Source of the DNA: Rhodocyclaceae bacterium
GTDB taxonomy: Bacteria; Pseudomonadota; Gammaproteobacteria; Burkholderiales; Rhodocyclaceae
NCBI GenBank assembly: GCA_019455325.1
Contig: JACFMQ010000004.1
Span: 186,001-250,000 of the forward strand
DNA length: 64,000 nt
Direction: 5' to 3'
Below the pieces are notes generated by a model. It was not told the origin of the DNA and made no database searches. It was given only the letters and a program-made list of their open reading frames with translations. The translations under genes were made by a program, and so were the position numbers. Of the stretch, positions 41,128 to 54,521 are shown one piece after another. Numbering within the stretch: position 1 is the first letter of the stretch; each line of letters begins with the position of its first letter.

Positions 41128-42189
41128 ATCGTCGGCCGGGCCGAGGGCGTCGGCAACCCAGGCTTCGAGCAGCGTCCACGTCACGGCGAGCACCACCGGG
41201 CCGATGAACAGGCCGATCAGGCCGAAGCCGAGCATGCCGCCGATGACGCCGGCGAAGATCAGCAGCAGCGGCAGATCGGCGCCGCGCTTGATCAGGACCG
41301 GCCGCAGGAAGTTGTCGAGGGTGCCGACGATCAGGCTCCAGACGAACAGCGCGATCGCCCAGCCGGTGTCGCCGCTCCAGAACAGCCAGCCGGCCGCCGG
41401 CAGCAGCACGAGCATCGGCCCGATCTGGGCGATGCACAGCATCAGCATCAGCGCCGACAGGAAGCCGGCGAAGGGCACGCCGGCGACGGCCAGGCCGACG
41501 CCGCCGAGCAGCGTCTGCACGATGGCGGTGACGCCGACGCCGAGCGCGACGCCGCGGATGGCCTGGGCAGCGAGGACGACGGCGTTCTCGCCGCGCTCGC
41601 CGGCGAGCCGCCGGCCGAAGCGGAGCAGCTTCGCCGCAGCCGCCTCGCCGCTGCCGTACATGACCGCGGCCAGCGCCACGACGAGCAGGAACTGGACGAG
41701 CATGACGCCGACGCCGCCGGCCTCGGCGGCCAGCCACGCGCCGACGTTCGCGGCGTAGGGCGTCGCCCGCCCGATCAGTCCCTCCGGCCCGGCGGCGGCG
41801 GTTTCGCGCCAGAAGCCGGCCAACCTTTCGCCGATCAGCGGCAGCGCGCGCACGAAGTCGGGCGGCGGCGGCAGGCCGCGCTCGGCCAGCGTGCGCCCCC
41901 AGTCGGCGACGCGGTCGGCGTTGTCGACCAGGGTGCCGATCGCCAGCCACAGCGGCACGACGAGCAAGAGCAGCAGGGCGAGCGCCATGATCGCCACCGC
42001 CGGGCCGCGGCGGTCGCCGAGGCGGCGTTCGAGCGCGAGGAAGAGCGGCCAGGTGGCGACGACCAGCATCGCCGCCCACACCGCCGCGCCGAGAAAGGGC
42101 TTGAGAATCCAGAACGAGGCGCCGACCAGCCCGGCGATGCAGGCGACAGCCAGCAGCGTGCGCGTCAGGTCGTGCCGGGGCGCGGGCAC
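41113..42189 (-). CDS. AI-2E family (PerM/YdiK-like) membrane transporter
   Basis: A 358-residue integral membrane protein with about seven or eight hydrophobic segments, starting with LLAVACIAGLVGASFWIL and LGAAVWAAMLVVATWPLFLA. The C-terminal half has the family signature TLDNFLRPVLIKRGADLPLL followed by LIFAGVIGGMLGFGLIGLFI. Members export small molecules or ions; the substrate here is unknown. It begins 3 bases after the argJ stop, so it is probably the last gene of a secA/argJ transcript. Confidence 0.9.
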   Translation of the reverse strand: MPAPRHDLTRTLLAVACIAGLVGASFWILKPFLGAAVWAAMLVVATWPLFLALERRLGDRRGPAVAIMALALLLLLVVPLWLAIGTLVDNADRVADWGRTLAERGLPPPPDFVRALPLIGERLAGFWRETAAAGPEGLIGRATPYAANVGAWLAAEAGGVGVMLVQFLLVVALAAVMYGSGEAAAAKLLRFGRRLAGERGENAVVLAAQAIRGVALGVGVTAIVQTLLGGVGLAVAGVPFAGFLSALMLMLCIAQIGPMLVLLPAAGWLFWSGDTGWAIALFVWSLIVGTLDNFLRPVLIKRGADLPLLLIFAGVIGGMLGFGLIGLFIGPVVLAVTWTLLEAWVADALGPADDSDAA

Positions 42190-42192
42190 GGA

Positions 42193-43431
42193 TCAGCTCC
42201 GGTAGTCGGCGTTGATCTTGACATAGTCGTAGGAGAAATCGCAGGTGTAGACGCTGGCCGCCGCCGTGCCGCGGCCGAGGTCGACGCGCACCGTGATCTC
42301 CGCCGCCTGCATGATGCGCGCGCCGTCCTCCTCGCGGTAGCCGGCGGCGCGGCCGCCCTTCTCGGCGACGAGCACTTCCTCGCCGTCGCTGCCGAGCCAG
42401 ACGCGCACGCCGTCCACGTCGAGGTCGTCGACGCCGGCGTAGCCGATCGCCGCCAGGATGCGGCCGAGGTTGGGGTCGGAGGCGAAGAACGCGGTCTTCA
42501 CCAGCGGCGAGTGGCCGACCGCGTAGCCGACCTTGCGGCACTCCTCGCGGTCGCGGCCGCCGCCGACGGCGACGGTGATGAACTTGGTCGCGCCCTCGCC
42601 ATCGCGGACGATGGCCTGCGCCAGCTCGCGGGCGACGGCGATCACCGCCGCGCGCAGATCGTCGTAGCCGGCGTCCGTCTCGTCGGAGAAGCGCGCACCC
42701 GACTGGCCGGTGGCGATCAGCACGAAGGAATCGTTGGTCGAGGTGTCGCCGTCGACGGTGATGCAGTTGAACGACTCGTCGGCCGCCTCCCTGACCAGCT
42801 TCGCCAGCAGCGGCTGGGCGACGCCGGCGTCGGTGGCGACGTAGCCGAGCATGGTCGCCATGTTCGGCTTGATCATGCCGGCGCCCTTGGAGATGCCGGT
42901 GATCGTGATCGTTTTCCCGCCGATGTCGACGCGGCGCGAGGCGGCCTTGGCGACGGTGTCGGTGGTCATGATGGCGTGCGCGGCGGCGTGCCAGTGGTCG
43001 GCCGCGAGGTCGGCCGCCGCCTTCGGCAGGCCGGCGACCAGGCGCTCGACCGGCAGCGCTTCGAGGATGACGCCGGTGGAGAACGGCAGCACCTGCGCAT
43101 CGCCGACACCGAGCGCCTGCGCCACGGCGGCGCAGGTCGCCTCGGCCGCCCGCAGGCCCGGCTCGCCGGTGCCGGCGTTGGCGATGCCGGTGTTGATCAC
43201 CAGCGCGCGGATTTCGCTCCCCTGCGCCAGGTGGCGGCGGCAGACCTGCACCGGCGCCGCGCAGAAGCGGTTCTCGGTGAACACGCCGGCGACCGTGGCG
43301 CCGGCGTCGAGCGCGAGCAGCGTCAGGTCGCGGCGGTTCTGCTTGCGGATGCCGGCCTCGGCGACGCCGAGGCGGACGCCGGCGACGGGAAAGAGGGCTG
43401 TGGGAGCGGGCGTGGCGTAATTGACGGGCAT
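42193..43431 (-). CDS. argJ: Bifunctional ornithine acetyltransferase/N-acetylglutamate synthase
   Basis: A 412-residue enzyme that recycles the acetyl group in arginine synthesis. The autocleavage region [20 protein letters not shown] contains the nucleophilic Thr in MATML. Other marks: [27 protein letters not shown], and [19 protein letters not shown]. The ATG at 43431 ([11 protein letters not shown]) is the family start; the frame continues into the repeat element upstream, which is non-coding there. SecA precedes it. Confidence 0.97.
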   Translation of the reverse strand: MPVNYATPAPTALFPVAGVRLGVAEAGIRKQNRRDLTLLALDAGATVAGVFTENRFCAAPVQVCRRHLAQGSEIRALVINTGIANAGTGEPGLRAAEATCAAVAQALGVGDAQVLPFSTGVILEALPVERLVAGLPKAAADLAADHWHAAAHAIMTTDTVAKAASRRVDIGGKTITITGISKGAGMIKPNMATMLGYVATDAGVAQPLLAKLVREAADESFNCITVDGDTSTNDSFVLIATGQSGARFSDETDAGYDDLRAAVIAVARELAQAIVRDGEGATKFITVAVGGGRDREECRKVGYAVGHSPLVKTAFFASDPNLGRILAAIGYAGVDDLDVDGVRVWLGSDGEEVLVAEKGGRAAGYREEDGARIMQAAEITVRVDLGRGTAAASVYTCDFSYDYVKINADYRS

Positions 43432-43440
43432 GAGGTCAGA

Positions 43441-43511
43441 GAGGAGTGAGGAGAAAGGAGTGAGGAGCGGGCAAGGCGGAGTTTTGCTCCTCACTCCTCA
43501 CCCCTTGCTCC

Positions 43512-43515
<4 letters not shown>
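43441..43515. repeat. GTGAGGAG palindromic element, copy 1 (secA-argJ)
   Basis: Left arm 43441-43467 and right arm 43487-43515 are imperfect inverted repeats made of GTGAGGAG/GGAGTGAGGAG units around a 19-base centre. The right arm overlaps the secA stop codon (TGA at 43514-43512 lies inside a GTGAGG unit). The 3' end of secA therefore comes from the element. Related copies are at 55576-55659 and 57709-57789. Confidence 0.8.
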
Positions 43516-46229
<2,714 letters not shown>

Positions 46230-46271
46230 CGTGGGGACGACCGAGGTCGTGGTGGATTCGGGAAAGCGCGG

Positions 46272-46280
46272 ATTCTAGCA
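46272..46280 (-). promoter_or_regulatory. Extended -10 promoter element for secA
   Basis: TGCTAGAAT on the minus strand, 42 bases before the secA ATG. It is identical to the element before rpe and is followed in both cases by a CGCGCTTT-like stretch. No clear -35. It lies just downstream of the M23 terminator hairpin. Confidence 0.4.
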
Positions 46281-46281
46281 T

Positions 46282-46303
46282 GCCGGCGGAGAGCACCGCC
46301 GGC
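46282..46303 (-). terminator. Hairpin after the M23 peptidase gene
   Basis: GCCGGCGG (46282-46289) pairs with CCGCCGGC (46296-46303) around AGAGCA, 11 bases past the stop of the peptidase gene. No U-run. It is a plausible terminator between the peptidase gene and secA. Confidence 0.45.
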
Positions 46304-46314
46304 GCGGGCGCCGG

Positions 46315-47244
46315 CTAGCGGCGCGCCCTGCCGGCCTGCGCCAGTTGCGTCCCCTGCTGCAGGAAGCGCGAGGGATTCTGGGCGACGCCCTTGTAGCGGA
46401 CCTCGAAGTGCAGGTGCGGGCCGGTGGAACGCCCGGTGTTGCCCGAGAGGGCGATCTTCTGCGAACGGCGGACGACCTGCCCGACCTTGACGGAGAGCTT
46501 GGAGAGGTGCGCGTAGCGCGTCGAGAAGTCGTTGCCGTGGTCGATCTCGACCAGGTTGCCGTACTGCGGATGCATCTCGGCGGTGACGACGACGCCGCCG
46601 GCGGCGGCGATCACCGGCGTGCCGACCTCGGCGGCGAAGTCGATGCCCTCGTGCATGGCGCCGGTGCCGACGATGGGGTCGACGCGCCAGCCGAAGCCCG
46701 AGCCGACGTAGTTGCCCTGGATCGGCGTCACCGTCGGCAGGAGCGAGCGGCGCACCTTGTCGTCGAGCAGTCGGGACTCCATGGCGCTCAGGGAATCGAG
46801 GCGGAACTCGACGTGCCGGGCCAGCCGGTCGAGGGCGTAGCCCAGCTCGACGGTGGTCTGCGGCTGCGCCAGCAGCAGCGGCCCGCCCTGGCCGCCGCGG
46901 AAATCGATCGGCTTCTCCTCCGGCTTGACGCCGGCCAGCGACGAAACGCGCTCGCCGAGCGAGTCCAGGCGCAGCAACTGCGCCTGCATCTGGCCGAGCC
47001 GGGCAGCCATGGCGTCGAGGTTGTCGCGCATGAAGGCATCGTGGCGCTCGGCCTCCTGCTTGTGCACCGAGAGCACCATGTGTTCCAGGAAGGGCAGGCG
47101 GAACTGGACCGAGAGCCAGGAGAACAGCGCCGAGGTGGCGAACATCAGGGCGAGGAAGAGGGTCGCCGCAGCGAGCACGAAACGCGGCGTGACAACGAAG
47201 GTTTTGGCGGTTGCCAGCCTGTTCGAGACCAGAATAATATGCAC
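46315..47244 (-). CDS. M23 family peptidase, membrane-anchored
   Basis: A 309-residue probable murein endopeptidase. One N-terminal membrane segment (residues about 23-46, VLAAATLFLALMFATSALFS), then a predicted coiled region, then an M23/LytM domain with GFGWRVDPIVGTGAMHEGID (first zinc His), VEIDHGNDFSTRYAHLSKL and GRSTGPHLHFEVR (HxH). All metal ligands appear present. The start is a GTG (VHIILVSNRL) preceded by GGAGGA. It lies upstream of secA and is divergent from dciA, a common betaproteobacterial arrangement. Confidence 0.93.
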   Translation of the reverse strand: MHIILVSNRLATAKTFVVTPRFVLAAATLFLALMFATSALFSWLSVQFRLPFLEHMVLSVHKQEAERHDAFMRDNLDAMAARLGQMQAQLLRLDSLGERVSSLAGVKPEEKPIDFRGGQGGPLLLAQPQTTVELGYALDRLARHVEFRLDSLSAMESRLLDDKVRRSLLPTVTPIQGNYVGSGFGWRVDPIVGTGAMHEGIDFAAEVGTPVIAAAGGVVVTAEMHPQYGNLVEIDHGNDFSTRYAHLSKLSVKVGQVVRRSQKIALSGNTGRSTGPHLHFEVRYKGVAQNPSRFLQQGTQLAQAGRARR

Positions 47245-47269
47245 TTCGCTGCAATCCTCCTCAAGGCCG

Positions 47270-47713
47270 ATGTTCCGTTCCCCTCACCCCATCGACGACT
47301 ACCTCGCGGACGGCGAGGGCGCCGGCAGGCTGCTGGCGCATGCCGCGTCGTTGCGGAAGCTGGCGCGCATCTATCAAAACGCGGCGCCGGAACACCTCGC
47401 GCAGGCCAGTCGGGTGGCCAATCACAAGTCGGGGACGGTCGTTATCCACGCCGACAACGGCGCGGTCGCGGCGAAGCTGAGGCAGATGGCACCGACGCTC
47501 GCTCGCGAATTCTCAAATCGGGGCTTCGAGTGTAACGGCGTCCAGGTAAAAGTACAAGCTCTTGAAATATCAGATCATTCCAGACCGCCGCCGTATCGCC
47601 CGCTGCCGGCGGTGGCCGGCCGGGAACTCGCCGACCTGGCCGCCGACATGGCCGATTCGCCGCTGCGCGCGGCGATCGAGACGCTGCTGCGGCGTTCGGC
47701 TAGAGCGGAATGA
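47270..47713 (+). CDS. dciA: DUF721/DciA-like protein
   Basis: A 147-residue protein with the DUF721 pattern: LRKLARIYQNAAPEHLAQAS, NHKSGTVVIHADNGAVAAKL and RQMAPTLAREFSNRGF. DciA loads the DnaB replicative helicase in bacteria that lack DnaC. The C-terminal 40 residues are family-variable. The start at 47270 follows AAGG and is 25 bases from the divergent peptidase gene. Confidence 0.85.
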   Translation: MFRSPHPIDDYLADGEGAGRLLAHAASLRKLARIYQNAAPEHLAQASRVANHKSGTVVIHADNGAVAAKLRQMAPTLAREFSNRGFECNGVQVKVQALEISDHSRPPPYRPLPAVAGRELADLAADMADSPLRAAIETLLRRSARAE

Positions 47714-47888
47714 CGGCGACGCGCTCGAGCACCAGCAGCGCGAAGATGAGGAGCGCGACGAACAGCGCGTAGCGGAAGACGCGCCAGGAGAATTGAACGA
47801 ACTTCCGGTCGCCGGAAAACAGATAGGCGACGATGCCGCCGATCACGGCAATGACGACGACGACGGCAAGCAGGCGGAGGATCAGCAC
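47700..47888 (-). CDS. Small two-helix membrane protein
   Basis: A 62-residue protein with two membrane segments (LRLLAVVVVIAVIGGIVAYL and FRYALFVALLIFALLVLERV) joined by FSGDRKFVQFSWRVF. Small proteins of this shape are common beside lpxC/dciA in betaproteobacteria. Its 3' end overlaps dciA by 14 bases, tail to tail. It starts 19 bases after the lpxC stop. Function unknown. Confidence 0.8.
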   Translation of the reverse strand: MLILRLLAVVVVIAVIGGIVAYLFSGDRKFVQFSWRVFRYALFVALLIFALLVLERVAVIPL

Positions 47889-47907
47889 CGGGCGTCCGGC
47901 CGGCCGC

Positions 47908-48828
47908 TCAGGCGGCGGCGCTGGCCGCCAGCCAGCGGGCGACCGCGGCCGGTGCGGAAGCCGCCTCGGCGAAGCTGACCAGTTCCCACGAATCGCGGGC
48001 TTCGAGCAGCGCGCGCGCGAGCTGGTTGTTCAGCGCGTGGCCGGATTTGTGCGCGGAGAATTCGGCGAGCAGCGGATGGCCGAGCAGGTAGAGGTCGCCG
48101 ATGGCGTCGAGCACCTTGTGCTTGACGAACTCGTCGGCGTAGCGCAGCCCGTCGGCGTTGAGCACGCGGTATTCGTCGAGGACCACCGCGTTGTCGAGGC
48201 CGCCGCCCTGGGCGAGCCCGTTCTCGCGCAGCCACTCGACCTCCTGCATGAAGCCGAAGGTGCGCGCGCGCGCCACTTCGCGGACGTAGGAGTTCTCGGC
48301 GAAATCGACGACCACTTCCTGGCCGGTGCGGTCGATCGCCGGATGGTTGAAGACGATCGAGAACTTCAGGCGGAAGCCGTCGTAGGGCGTGAAGCGCGCC
48401 CACTTGTCGCCGTCCCTGACCTCGATCGGTTTGGTGACGCGGATGAAGCGCTTCGCCGCCGCCTGTTCCTCGATGCCGGCGGACTGGATCAGGAAGACGA
48501 AGGGCGCGGCGCTGCCGTCGAGGATCGGCACTTCCGCCGCATCCAGGTCGACCCAGGCGTTGTCGATGCCCAGCCCGGCGAAGGCGGACATCAGGTGTTC
48601 GATGGTGCCTACCTTGACGCCGTCGCGTTCGAGGCAGGAGCACATGCGCGTGTCGCCGACGGCGACGGCCGAGGCGGGCAGATCGACCGGCACGTCGAGG
48701 TCGACGCGGCGGAAGACGATGCCGGTATCCGGAGCGGCGGGCCGCAGCACCATGTTCACGCGTTCGCCGGAATGCAGGCCGACGCCGGTCGCGCGAATCA
48801 GGGTCTTGAGCGTGCGCTGTTTGAGCAT
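47908..48828 (-). CDS. lpxC: UDP-3-O-acyl-N-acetylglucosamine deacetylase
   Basis: A 306-residue zinc enzyme committing UDP-GlcNAc to lipid A synthesis. Zinc and catalytic motifs: [40 protein letters not shown] and [16 protein letters not shown]. The start at 48828 gives the standard N-terminus [20 protein letters not shown]. It follows ftsZ at the end of the dcw cluster, with its own promoter-like element between. Confidence 0.98.
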   Translation of the reverse strand: MLKQRTLKTLIRATGVGLHSGERVNMVLRPAAPDTGIVFRRVDLDVPVDLPASAVAVGDTRMCSCLERDGVKVGTIEHLMSAFAGLGIDNAWVDLDAAEVPILDGSAAPFVFLIQSAGIEEQAAAKRFIRVTKPIEVRDGDKWARFTPYDGFRLKFSIVFNHPAIDRTGQEVVVDFAENSYVREVARARTFGFMQEVEWLRENGLAQGGGLDNAVVLDEYRVLNADGLRYADEFVKHKVLDAIGDLYLLGHPLLAEFSAHKSGHALNNQLARALLEARDSWELVSFAEAASAPAAVARWLAASAAA

Positions 48829-48849
48829 GTGTCTGAAAAATATGGGAAA

Positions 48850-48873
48850 GCGGCGCATTTTAGCATGCGCCGC
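48850..48873 (-). terminator. Hairpin between ftsZ and lpxC
   Basis: GCGGCGCAT (48850-48858) pairs perfectly with ATGCGCCGC (48865-48873). On the minus strand it is followed by CTTTCCCATATTTTTC, a T-rich tail, so it probably ends the ftsZ transcript. Confidence 0.6.
48857..48865 (-). promoter_or_regulatory. Extended -10 promoter element for lpxC
   Basis: TGCTAAAAT on the minus strand, 28 bases before the lpxC ATG and inside the ftsZ terminator hairpin. It is one base different from the rpe and secA elements. The -35 is weak. Confidence 0.4.
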
Positions 48874-48916
48874 CTTCCCTTTGCAGAGGCTTTACATCTT
48901 CGTTACAAGTGCCGGC

Positions 48917-50080
48917 TCAGTCGGCCTGCTTGCGCAGGAAGGCCGGAATGTCGTAGCGGTCAACGCCGCTGTTCGCCAGCGCCTCGACCGTCGTGCTGCC
49001 GCGCTTCCTGACGATCGCCGGCACGTTGTCCAGCTCGCTGTAGTTGATTGCCGAGGCGTCGTGCGTGCCCGTGGCCTGCAGCACCGGCGTGTTGATCACC
49101 TCGAAGGACTGGCGCTTGGCCTGCGCCTGGCCGAGGCCGGTAGCGACGACGGTGACGCGGATGTTCTCGCCCATGGCCTCGTCGTAGACCGCGCCGAAGA
49201 TGATGTGCGCGTCCTCGGCGGCGAACTCGCGGACGGTGTTCATCACTTCGTTCACTTCCTTCATCTTCAGGCCGCGCGTCGAGGTGATGTTCACCAGCAC
49301 GCCCTTGGCGCCGGAGAGATTGATGCCTTCGAGCAGCGGCGAGGCAACCGCCTGCTCGGCGGCGATGCGCGCGCGGTCGACGCCGGCGGCGCTGGCCGAG
49401 CCCATCATCGCCATGCCCATCTCGCCCATGACCGTGCGCACGTCCTCGAAGTCGACGTTGACCAGGCCGGGGAAGTTGATGATCTCGGCGATGCCGCCGA
49501 CGGCGTTGCGCAACACGTTGTCGGCGGCCTTGAAGGCCTCGTCCATCGACACGTCGTCGCCGAGCACTTCCATCAGCTTGTCGTTGAGGATGACGATCAG
49601 CGAGTCGACCTGCTTCTGCAGCTCGGCGAGACCGGCCTCGGCGATCTTCATGCGCTTGCCTTCGAAGGCGAAGGGCTTGGTGACGACGGCGACGGTCAGA
49701 ATGCCCAGCTCGCGCGCCACCTCGGCGACGATCGGCGCGGCGCCGGTGCCGGTGCCGCCGCCCATGCCGGCGGTGATGAAGACCATGTGCGCACCCTTCA
49801 GCGTCTCGGCGATGCGCTCACGCTCTTCCAGCGCCGCGCTGCGGCCGGCCTCCGGCTTGGCGCCGGCGCCCAGGCCGCTCTGGCCGAGCGCGACCTTGAC
49901 CGAGGCGGTGCTGCGCTTCAACGCCTGCGCGTCGGTGTTGGCGGCGATGAACTCGACGCCGTTCACGCCCTCGCGGATCATGTGGTCGACGGCGTTGCCG
50001 CCGGCGCCGCCGACGCCGATGACCTTGATCACGGTACCGCTCTCGTTCGTCACTTCTTCGATGTCGATGATTTCAAACAT
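48917..50080 (-). CDS. ftsZ: Cell division GTPase FtsZ
   Basis: A 387-residue tubulin homologue forming the division ring. Tubulin signature AGMGGGTGTGAAPIVAEVAR, GVGGAGGNAVDHM at the N-side, and NVDFEDVRTVMGEMGMAMMG. The C-terminal tail RYDIPAFLRKQ is the FtsA/ZipA-binding peptide. It lies 31 bases after ftsA. Confidence 0.99.
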   Translation of the reverse strand: MFEIIDIEEVTNESGTVIKVIGVGGAGGNAVDHMIREGVNGVEFIAANTDAQALKRSTASVKVALGQSGLGAGAKPEAGRSAALEERERIAETLKGAHMVFITAGMGGGTGTGAAPIVAEVARELGILTVAVVTKPFAFEGKRMKIAEAGLAELQKQVDSLIVILNDKLMEVLGDDVSMDEAFKAADNVLRNAVGGIAEIINFPGLVNVDFEDVRTVMGEMGMAMMGSASAAGVDRARIAAEQAVASPLLEGINLSGAKGVLVNITSTRGLKMKEVNEVMNTVREFAAEDAHIIFGAVYDEAMGENIRVTVVATGLGQAQAKRQSFEVINTPVLQATGTHDASAINYSELDNVPAIVRKRGSTTVEALANSGVDRYDIPAFLRKQAD

Positions 50081-50111
50081 GGTGGGGCCTCCTCTGCAAA
50101 AAACTCGTTGA

Positions 50112-51341
50112 TCAGAAATTCTTTTCGAACCAGGACCGCATGCGTCCCAGGACCTGCCTGAAACTGCGCGTCTCGTGCACCTTCTGGCCGCGCCGGTGCT
50201 GCGTCTGCGCTTCCAGCAGCAGGCCGTAGGCGGTCGAGAAGCGCGGGCTCTGCACGACGTCGGCGAGCGCGCCCGAATACTTCGGCAGACCGAGCCGCAC
50301 CGGCATGTGGAAGATCTCCTCGCCGAGCTCGATCATTCCCGGCATGGCCGCGGTGCCGCCGGTGAGCACGATGCCCGACGAGAGCACCTCCTCGAAGCCG
50401 GCGCGGCGCAGCTCGGCCTGGATCAGCTCGAACAGCTCCTCGACGCGCGGCTGGATGACGTCGGCGAGCGCGCGGCGGGAAAGCTTCCTGCTCGGCCGGT
50501 CGTCGACGCCGGCGACGTCGAGCACTTCCTCGGGGTCGGCGAGCTGGGAGAGCGCGCAGCCGTGCCGGCACTTGATGTCCTCGGCCTCGCGCGTCGGCGT
50601 GCGCAGCGCCATGGCGATGTCGTTGGTGATCTGGTCGCCGGCGATGGGGATCACCGAGGTGTGGCGGATCGCGCCCTGCGTCCACACGGCGATGTCGGTG
50701 GTGCCGCCGCCGATGTCGACGAGGCAGACGCCGAGATCCTTCTCGTCCTCGGAGAGCACGGCGTAGGAGGACGCCAGCGGCTGCAGCACCAGGTCGTTCA
50801 CCTCGATGCCGCAGCGGCGCACGCACTTGACGATGTTCTGCGCCGCCGACACGGCGCCGGTGACGATGTGCACCTTCGCCTCCAGGCGGAAGCCGCTCAT
50901 GCCGATCGGCTCGCGGATGCCGTCCTGGTCGTCGATGATGAACTCCTGCGTGAGGATGTGCAGGATCTCCTGGTCGGCCGGGATCGGCATGGCGCGCGCC
51001 GTCTCGATCACGCGCTCGACATCGGTCGGCGTCACTTCCTTGTCCTTGATCGCCACCATGCCGTTGGAGTTGAAGCTGCGGATGTGGCTGCCGGCGATGC
51101 CGGTATAGACGTCGCGCACCTTGCAGTCGGCCATCAGCTCGACCTCCTGGATCACGCGCGAGATGGCGCCGACGGTCTCCTCGATGTTGACCACCACGCC
51201 CTTCCGCAGGCCCCGCGACTCCTGCGAGCCGATGCCGATGACGTTCAGCCGGCCCTCCGGCGTCACCTCGGCGACCAGCGCGAAGATCTTCGCGGTGCCG
51301 ATGTCCAGGCCGACGATCAGGTCCTTGCTGTCTCTGCTCAT
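50112..51341 (-). CDS. ftsA: Cell division protein FtsA
   Basis: A 409-residue actin-like ATPase that tethers FtsZ to the membrane. Phosphate-1 LIVGLDIGTAKIFALVAEV, phosphate-2 VCLVDIGGGTTDIAVWTQG, adenosine SGIVLTGGTAAMPGMIEL. The C-terminal amphipathic helix is LGRMRSWFEKNF. It starts in a 4-base overlap with ftsQ. Confidence 0.98.
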   Translation of the reverse strand: MSRDSKDLIVGLDIGTAKIFALVAEVTPEGRLNVIGIGSQESRGLRKGVVVNIEETVGAISRVIQEVELMADCKVRDVYTGIAGSHIRSFNSNGMVAIKDKEVTPTDVERVIETARAMPIPADQEILHILTQEFIIDDQDGIREPIGMSGFRLEAKVHIVTGAVSAAQNIVKCVRRCGIEVNDLVLQPLASSYAVLSEDEKDLGVCLVDIGGGTTDIAVWTQGAIRHTSVIPIAGDQITNDIAMALRTPTREAEDIKCRHGCALSQLADPEEVLDVAGVDDRPSRKLSRRALADVIQPRVEELFELIQAELRRAGFEEVLSSGIVLTGGTAAMPGMIELGEEIFHMPVRLGLPKYSGALADVVQSPRFSTAYGLLLEAQTQHRRGQKVHETRSFRQVLGRMRSWFEKNF

Positions 51342-52087
51342 TGCTTGCCTTTGCTCTCAGTTGCCTGCGCCGGCGGCACGCGCAGCGCGAATCCGTTGGG
51401 GTAGCGCATGTCCACCACGCTCGGCCGCGCCTTCGCCGCCGTCAGCACGCTCGGGTAGTGGTCGACGAAGCGCCGCAGGCGGTCGCGGATCGGCAGCCTG
51501 GCCTGCTGCCGGCCGAGCTCGACGACCATGCCGTCGTCCAGCTTCAGTTGCAGCGCCAGCCGCGGCGACATGTTCAGGCTCTGCGGCGCGCGGCCGAGCG
51601 GCCGCAGCAGCTCGGCCGCCTCGTGGTACCAGGCGAGCAATTCCGGTGCCACGGCCAGCGGTCCGTGCAGCACCGGCAGCGGCTGCGGCACGGACAGCGC
51701 GGCCGGAAAGACCTCGCCGTAGGAATTGACCAGTTGCCCGCCGCCCTCGCCCCAGCGCGCCGCCGGCCGGTGCTCCTCGATGCGCACTTCCAGGCTGGAC
51801 GGCCAGCGCCGGCGCACCTCGGCGTGCCGCACCCAGGGCAGCTTCTCCAGCGACAGGCGCAGCGCCTCGACGTTCACGCTGAAGAAATTGCCGCGCACGA
51901 GGCCGGCGAGCGCCCGCTCGACGTCCGCGCGCTTCACCTCGACCAGTTCGTGCGCGATCGCCACCTGCGTCAGCCGGAAATGCGGCAGGCGCGTGAACCA
52001 GAGGACGGCCGCCACCAGCAGCGCGGCCGTCGCCGCTGCCAGGAGCAGGTCGGCGACGGCGGTCATCAACTGGGGTTTGTTCCACAT
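51338..52087 (-). CDS. ftsQ: Cell division protein FtsQ
   Basis: A 249-residue bitopic protein that bridges early and late division proteins. It has one membrane segment at about residues 13-31 (LLLAAATAALLVAAVLWF), a POTRA domain from FRLTQVAIAHELVEVKRADV, and a beta domain with WVRHAEVRRRWPSSLEVRIE. It is flanked by ddl and ftsA as usual. Confidence 0.95.
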   Translation of the reverse strand: MWNKPQLMTAVADLLLAAATAALLVAAVLWFTRLPHFRLTQVAIAHELVEVKRADVERALAGLVRGNFFSVNVEALRLSLEKLPWVRHAEVRRRWPSSLEVRIEEHRPAARWGEGGGQLVNSYGEVFPAALSVPQPLPVLHGPLAVAPELLAWYHEAAELLRPLGRAPQSLNMSPRLALQLKLDDGMVVELGRQQARLPIRDRLRRFVDHYPSVLTAAKARPSVVDMRYPNGFALRVPPAQATESKGKQ

Positions 52088-52108
52088 GGCTCATTCGCGC
52101 TCCCGCGT

Positions 52109-53029
52109 TCATCCCTTGGCCGCGAGCGCCAGCACGCGCAGCACCAGCGCGTCGTAGTCGATGCCGGCGACGCGCGCGGCCATCGGCACCAGCGAGTGGT
52201 CGGTCATGCCCGGCGCCGTGTTCACTTCGAGGAAATACGGGTCGCCGGCCTCGTCCATGAGGAAGTCGACGCGCCCCCAGCCGCGGCCGCCGAGCACGCG
52301 GAAGGCCGCCATCGCCTGTTCCCGGATGCGCAGTTCCTGCGCTTCCGGCAGGCCGCAGGGGCAGAGGTAGCGCGTGTCGTCGCGCTCGTACTTGGCCTCG
52401 TAGTCGTAGAACTCGGTCGCCGGCTCGATCTTGATGATCGGCAGTACCTGGTCGCCGAGGATGCCGACCGTGTATTCGCCGCCGAGGATGCCGCGCTCGG
52501 CGATCACCAGCGGGTCGTACTGCGCCGCCAGCGCGTAGGCCGCGGCCAGGTCGCCCGGCCGCTTGACCATGGTGATGCCGATCGACGAACCCTCGCAGGC
52601 CGGCTTGACGAAGAGCGGCAGGCCCAGCGCCCCCTCGACCTCGGCGAAGTCGCTCTGCGCGTCGAGCAGCGCGTAGTCCGGCACCGGCAGGCCGGCCGCC
52701 TTCCACAAGAGCTTGGTGCGCCACTTGTCCATGCCCAGCGCGGAGGCCATGACGCCGCTGCCGGTGTAGGGGATGCCCATCAGCTCGAGCGCGCCCTGGA
52801 TCGTGCCGTCCTCGCCGTGCCGGCCGTGCAGCGCGATGAAGACGCGGTCGAAGCCGCGCAGTTCGTCGAGCGCGCGCTCGGCCGGATCGAAGGCGTGCGC
52901 GTCGACGCCCTGCCGCGCAAGCGCGGCCAGCACGCGGCTGCCGCTGTTCAGCGAGACCGCGCGCTCGGCCGAGGTGCCGCCGTAGAGGACGGCGACCTTT
53001 CCGAAATCCTTGACGTTCATCGCACTCAT
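52109..53029 (-). CDS. ddl: D-alanine--D-alanine ligase
   Basis: A 306-residue ATP-grasp enzyme of the DdlB type. Marks: [59 protein letters not shown], and [20 protein letters not shown]. Starts at 53029 or at the Met three codons later (53020). It follows murC closely. Confidence 0.97.
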   Translation of the reverse strand: MSAMNVKDFGKVAVLYGGTSAERAVSLNSGSRVLAALARQGVDAHAFDPAERALDELRGFDRVFIALHGRHGEDGTIQGALELMGIPYTGSGVMASALGMDKWRTKLLWKAAGLPVPDYALLDAQSDFAEVEGALGLPLFVKPACEGSSIGITMVKRPGDLAAAYALAAQYDPLVIAERGILGGEYTVGILGDQVLPIIKIEPATEFYDYEAKYERDDTRYLCPCGLPEAQELRIREQAMAAFRVLGGRGWGRVDFLMDEAGDPYFLEVNTAPGMTDHSLVPMAARVAGIDYDALVLRVLALAAKG

Positions 53030-53030
53030 C

Positions 53031-54419
<1,389 letters not shown>

Positions 54420-54521
54420 GACCAACCTCTTCCGACGCGGCGGACGCAGGGACGCGGGCCGCCGCCCCCGCCGCTTGCCGCCATGCCCTGGCGCCCGCGG
54501 CGCCGAATGCGTTCACGTGGT